Shown here one piece after another: positions 59,981 through 64,000 of a stretch of 64,000 nt of DNA. The position numbers and the translations under genes are program-made. The stretch is from Symsagittifera roscoffensis (taxonomy: Eukaryota > Xenacoelomorpha > Acoela > Convolutidae): assembly GCF_963678635.1 (NCBI RefSeq), contig NC_087065.1, positions 34,719,679 to 34,783,678 of the forward strand, read 5' to 3'. Position 1 is the first letter of the stretch. Every line of letters begins with the position of its first letter. The notes beneath the pieces are model-generated. The model saw nothing but the letters and a program-made list of their open reading frames with translations, had not been told where the DNA came from and did no database searches.

Positions 59981-61850
59981 GTCAAAGTTGTAACCCTGCA
60001 ACGTAAATCGAATTGGATTATAGGCAGCGCTACAGATATTTTGCTACTTGGCTAATTTTTTTGAATTTTTTACCGCGATGAAAGTCTTGAGCAATGAGCA
60101 ATTTTCAAAAAGACACCCAGACAATAGGGTAAATCCTAGGTTAACAAGTTTTCCTTAGATATGCGCAGGGAGTGATCGAATTAGGAAAACAAGAACAAGT
60201 CAAAATATATGGCAGTTTAAGTCATTCATTGATGAGCGGTAATTCTCAATTTCACTAAAATTTTTATCAGCAAAATGCAAAACAAACAATTCTTGATGAA
60301 ACTTTCTTCAATGAAACCAAACTGACTTAGTTTTTTTAAAATATATATAAATGAGTTCATTGTTGAAAAAATGTAAATCTCACTTTTTGGTCAAACCTGG
60401 CCGGGAACCAAAATTTAAGACAATCAAATTGAGGCCAAAAAAGTTGTTTACCTTTGATCGAGTCATGACTGAAAAGACTCTAATTTGATATGTCGTTTGA
60501 ACTTATATAAAGTTTTTGTATAACGAAGATTACACCCAAAAGCTTAGATCATTCTCGTTCGCTTGGACCATTGGCCAAAGCAATTACATAAATATGTTGC
60601 GCAGAGACTGTTAAACACATTTTAGGCCAAATATGATTTTCAGTTTAAGGTAATTGGTGAAAGCTTTGAGATTTGTTTCTAGTTTTTTCAAACCTTCTTT
60701 CATCTCACATATCTTTAGATGGTCGCAATATCCATTAAGTTTGCCAGTCATATAAAATCTTTATTTTTTTAGGACTGAAAAAAATAGGAACGAAGTTTCC
60801 CCGAAGGAAGCTTTAATTCTAAACCTTAAAACTATATCATGGTTTGAGTTGGAGTTAGTGCATTGTGGACGCATTCAAAAAAAAATGATCAATTTTTTTA
60901 ATCAGAGAGAATAATACCTTTGATGCATATCACACTCATGATATTTTAACAAAGGATAAAAAGGTTTCCAGGTTTTTTGGAAACAAACAGAAATTAGTTT
61001 CTTGCATCGGTTAAAGTTGTGTTCTGCCGACATAATTTTTCACCTCGGAATTTGGCATCAAAAAATGAACAAAAATGTTCATCAGCCAAATTCAGTTTTT
61101 CAGCAAAAATTGTATAAATCCCATTCAAGTGCTTTTCTTATAAACACAATTTGTGTTTTTGTTTTCATATGATACTTTAAACATAAAATTGTAAGAAAAC
61201 AGGCTTCTTCTCTCAACCAGCGCAATTTTCAACTTAAAAAGTTTCGTGCCATATACAAAAATTTACGGTTTTGGTACATAACTCTGTGTAAAAATGTCAT
61301 CATTAAGTTATATGGCTAATATCAACAAATGCAATTTATCTGTGTGGTTACTGCCGGTTACACTCTTGGTTTTCTTATGACAGAAAATCCTTGATTAGTG
61401 TGTTTCGAATGAAACACAAAATTTTTTAACAAAAATGGAAAAAGCGCTCATCACACATTTTCTTCGTATGGAAAAATGTCTATCATACAATTTCATTGCA
61501 CAAACAAATTCCTTTTTTTATTATCATAAATTTTTTTTGTTAAAAAATATGACCAAAAGCTTGTTTTTTTTAAAAAAAAAAAGTGGCAAAAAACGCTTAG
61601 CATAAAAATCATGGAAAAAATGCTGTCATAATATTTCCATACTATTTTTTGGTCTCTGAAATATTATGAAATAGTATGATAGGCAATTTCTGTCAACACG
61701 GGTAGTTTGTATTGATGGGTAAATTTTGAATCTTTAAAACGACAGCTTAGCTCTATGGAAGTCTTCGGAGCAACTTACTATGAAAACGCCCAGTACCCGG
61801 GCTGAGGTGTTCGACTCATGATTCGACCGACACGGTCGAACGGAGTCCAA
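59981..61850. other. AT-rich stretch, nothing recognised
   Basis: No gene, transposase, RT or tandem array is visible. Confidence 0.5.
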
Positions 61851-61854
61851 TTTT

Positions 61855-62700
61855 CGTCGCAAATTAAGAAGGTCGAATGAACAATATAGTCGAATAAAGT
61901 CGAATCATGGGTCGAACAGGGTCGAATCATGAGTGGAACAGGGTCGAATCATGAGTCGAACAGGGTCGATAGAGTCGAACAGTGTCGAATCATGAGTCGA
62001 ACAGGGTCGAATCATGAGTCGAACAGGGTCGAATCATGAGTCGAACAGGATCGAATCATGAGTCGAACAGGGTCGAATCATGAGTCGAACAGGATCGAAT
62101 CATGATTCGAACAGGGTCGTATCATGAGTCGAACAGGGTCGAATCATGAGTCGAACAGGGTCGAATCACGAGTCGAACAGGGTCGAATCATGAGTCGGAC
62201 AGGGTCGAATCATGAGTCGAACAGGGCCGAATCATGAGTCGAACAGGGTCGAACCACGAGTCGAACAGGGTCGAATCATGAGTCGAACAGTGTCGAATCA
62301 TGAGTCGATCAGGGTCGAATCATGAGTCGAACAGGGTCGATAGAGACGAACAGGGTTGAATCACGAGTCGAACAGGGTCGAATCATGAGTCGAACAGGGT
62401 CGAATCATGAGTCGAACAGGGTCGAATCATGAGTCGAACAGGGTCGATAGAGTCGAACAGTGTCGAATCATGAGTCGAACAGGGTCGAATCATGAGTCGA
62501 ACAGGGTCGAATCATGAGTCGAACAGGGCCGAATCATGAGTCGAACAGGGTCGAACCACGAGTCGAACAGGGTCGAATCATGAGTCGAACAGTGTCGAAT
62601 CATGAGTCAAACACGGTCGAATCATGTGTCGCAACTTGGGTCGCAGAGAGTCGCAACATAAATTGGGGTCGCGCAAATCGCAACATGGGTCGCGCAAAGT
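61855..62700. repeat. 21-bp minisatellite (GAATCATGAGTCGAACAGGGTC), about 36-40 units
   Basis: Near-identical 21-bp units run almost without break and become degenerate at both edges. Shorter units (GGTCGATAGAGTCGAACAG) are interspersed at 61965, 62335 and 62440. Because 21 is a multiple of three, a 7-residue repeat is open in one plus frame (62514-62708), but nothing suggests it is translated. Confidence 0.95.
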
Positions 62701-64000
62701 TTAAGTAATGGAATTGTTGTCGGATTGTCCTGAAATTTTTTACATGACGTAAGCAATGTTGAACTTTTAGAACTAATTAAGTAATCTTTTTTGTCAAATT
62801 ATCTGTCTGAATTTTTAAAACGATTTTTTTAAAAATAAAAGAGGTGGTTTGCGGACGTTGATTTTTGTTGGCTAAAGATTTCAAATAATATGAAGTATTT
62901 GGCTTCTTTGCGGCACCTGTTGATTTTACGGGGTGATTCAGATGGATCACAGATCAAAGAACCAGCTACGTACTCTTTGATGTACTTAGATGAAAAACGA
63001 TAATATTTGGAAAGAGCAAAATTTTAAAATAGTCTCGGCTCAACATTTTTTTGAGCTTTTTCCATTTGAGAGGATGGCAAAAGTATCATCCTATTTATTT
63101 TTCAGCCATCAATTGTAAAAAAAATTACTATAGAACAAGCGAGCTTTCATAATGATGAAAAAAACTGATACTTTGATCCATAATAATAGTTTAAAGGTTT
63201 TTTTTGTGTTTTAAACGTATTTTCGAAATTATCTCTACAAAAATACAAATGTTCGTTTCTTCACAAAAATTATCAAATTATACAAGAAAAATTTGATAAT
63301 TCCAAAAAAAAATTTTTAGAAAATGTTCTTAGTAATTGTTGAAGGAAGTAACTTAAAAGCTCATCAATAACTTTTGAGGAAACTTTTATCCGTAACCTTA
63401 CAGCTAAAAAAAATTTGCACAACCCTTTTAATGATGGCTGAAACTTTCAAAGACAATTAGAGCCGCTTTTAAATCCTGATACGTCTTTTAAAATTTCAGA
63501 AATTGTGAAAATATGTGCTAACGGATGCCATATTGCAAAATTGGAATAGTTGTTTGATTTTCAAAGTACAATGAAGGAAGAGAAAAGTGAAGAAAACTCA
63601 CTTGTCAGATCGCAGCCTTAGGATTACTGATTTACCATAATCTGATTCATTTTTTTGCCCACCTGCAATTTTCGTTTCCTAACCAAGGTTAAATTCGAAG
63701 ACCAAATATATTTGGCACATCTTAATTAGTCCGCATGTCAGTTTTCATAACGATCGGACAATGTGAACAGTATTTTTACTAGTAAAATTTGCAGGTGGGG
63801 GAAAAAAGAAAAACAGCCGTTTTTTCTTAAAATTGTAGCATAGAGCGTAATAGACGTAAGCTCTTAACAACTTTTTTCTCTTCTCATTAGTTTTCTTTAA
63901 AAACTTATGCGGTGCAGAAATGGTAATTTATAACAATTATTTAAAATGAAAACTGTTATAATCTTGTTTTGCTTAGTGATTGATGCGAGAAAACCTCACT
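62701..64000. other. AT-rich right edge, nothing recognised
   Basis: No ORF of note, RNA gene or known repeat. Confidence 0.5.

Noticed and set aside
61855-62700. CRISPR-like array
   Set aside because: Units are contiguous 21-mers without unique spacers, in an animal genome; it is a minisatellite.

Overview
The window is AT-rich nuclear DNA from an animal, most likely an invertebrate. The evidence is a spliced gene for a FREM-type basement-membrane protein with GT-AG introns, plus Ty3/gypsy, LINE, hAT, mariner-like and SINE-type repeats. I cannot name the species. No prokaryotic operons, rRNA genes, CRISPR arrays or convincing functional tRNA genes are visible.

Two host genes could be assembled, both on the minus strand. 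Gene 1 (349-10314) is the 5' part of a FREM1/FREM2-like gene: a signal-peptide exon, one very large exon, then four smaller exons with matching phases. It leaves the window at the left edge. One of its introns appears to be GC-AG. Gene 2 (26115-56877) has four coding exons with exactly matching phases. They encode a complete 199-residue protein that I do not recognise; it begins with a myristoylation-type N-terminus. About 600 coding bases are spread over 30.8 kb because the introns are full of mobile elements.

Layout. 1-10.3 kb: FREM-like gene; intron 3 holds a retroposon-like tail and intron 1 a 973-bp inverted-repeat element built around an 18-bp palindrome. 10.3-26 kb: gene-free DNA with a 2.7-kb tandem duplication, a decayed 85-bp array, hAT-type miniature elements and a foldback element. 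26.1-56.9 kb: gene 2. Its last intron holds a 6.5-kb Ty3/gypsy element with unusually short LTRs, a hAT miniature element with a perfect 8-bp target duplication, and a block of 113-bp and 20-bp minisatellites. Its middle intron holds a decayed LINE, nested mariner-like miniature elements and a 970-bp foldback. Its first intron holds a second gypsy element (6.5 kb, 5-bp target duplication). 57-64 kb: two miniature elements, a SINE next to a hAT transposase relic, and a long 21-bp minisatellite with higher-order structure.

Both LTR elements and the LINE are broken by stops and frameshifts, and they lie in the same orientation as the gene that contains them. Several minus-strand reading frames begin at TTG rather than ATG; starts were chosen from the DNA. 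The best leads are the unrecognised myristoylation-motif gene, the palindrome-filled inverted-repeat element, the GC-AG intron and the large intronic foldback. I see no convincing new multi-gene system.
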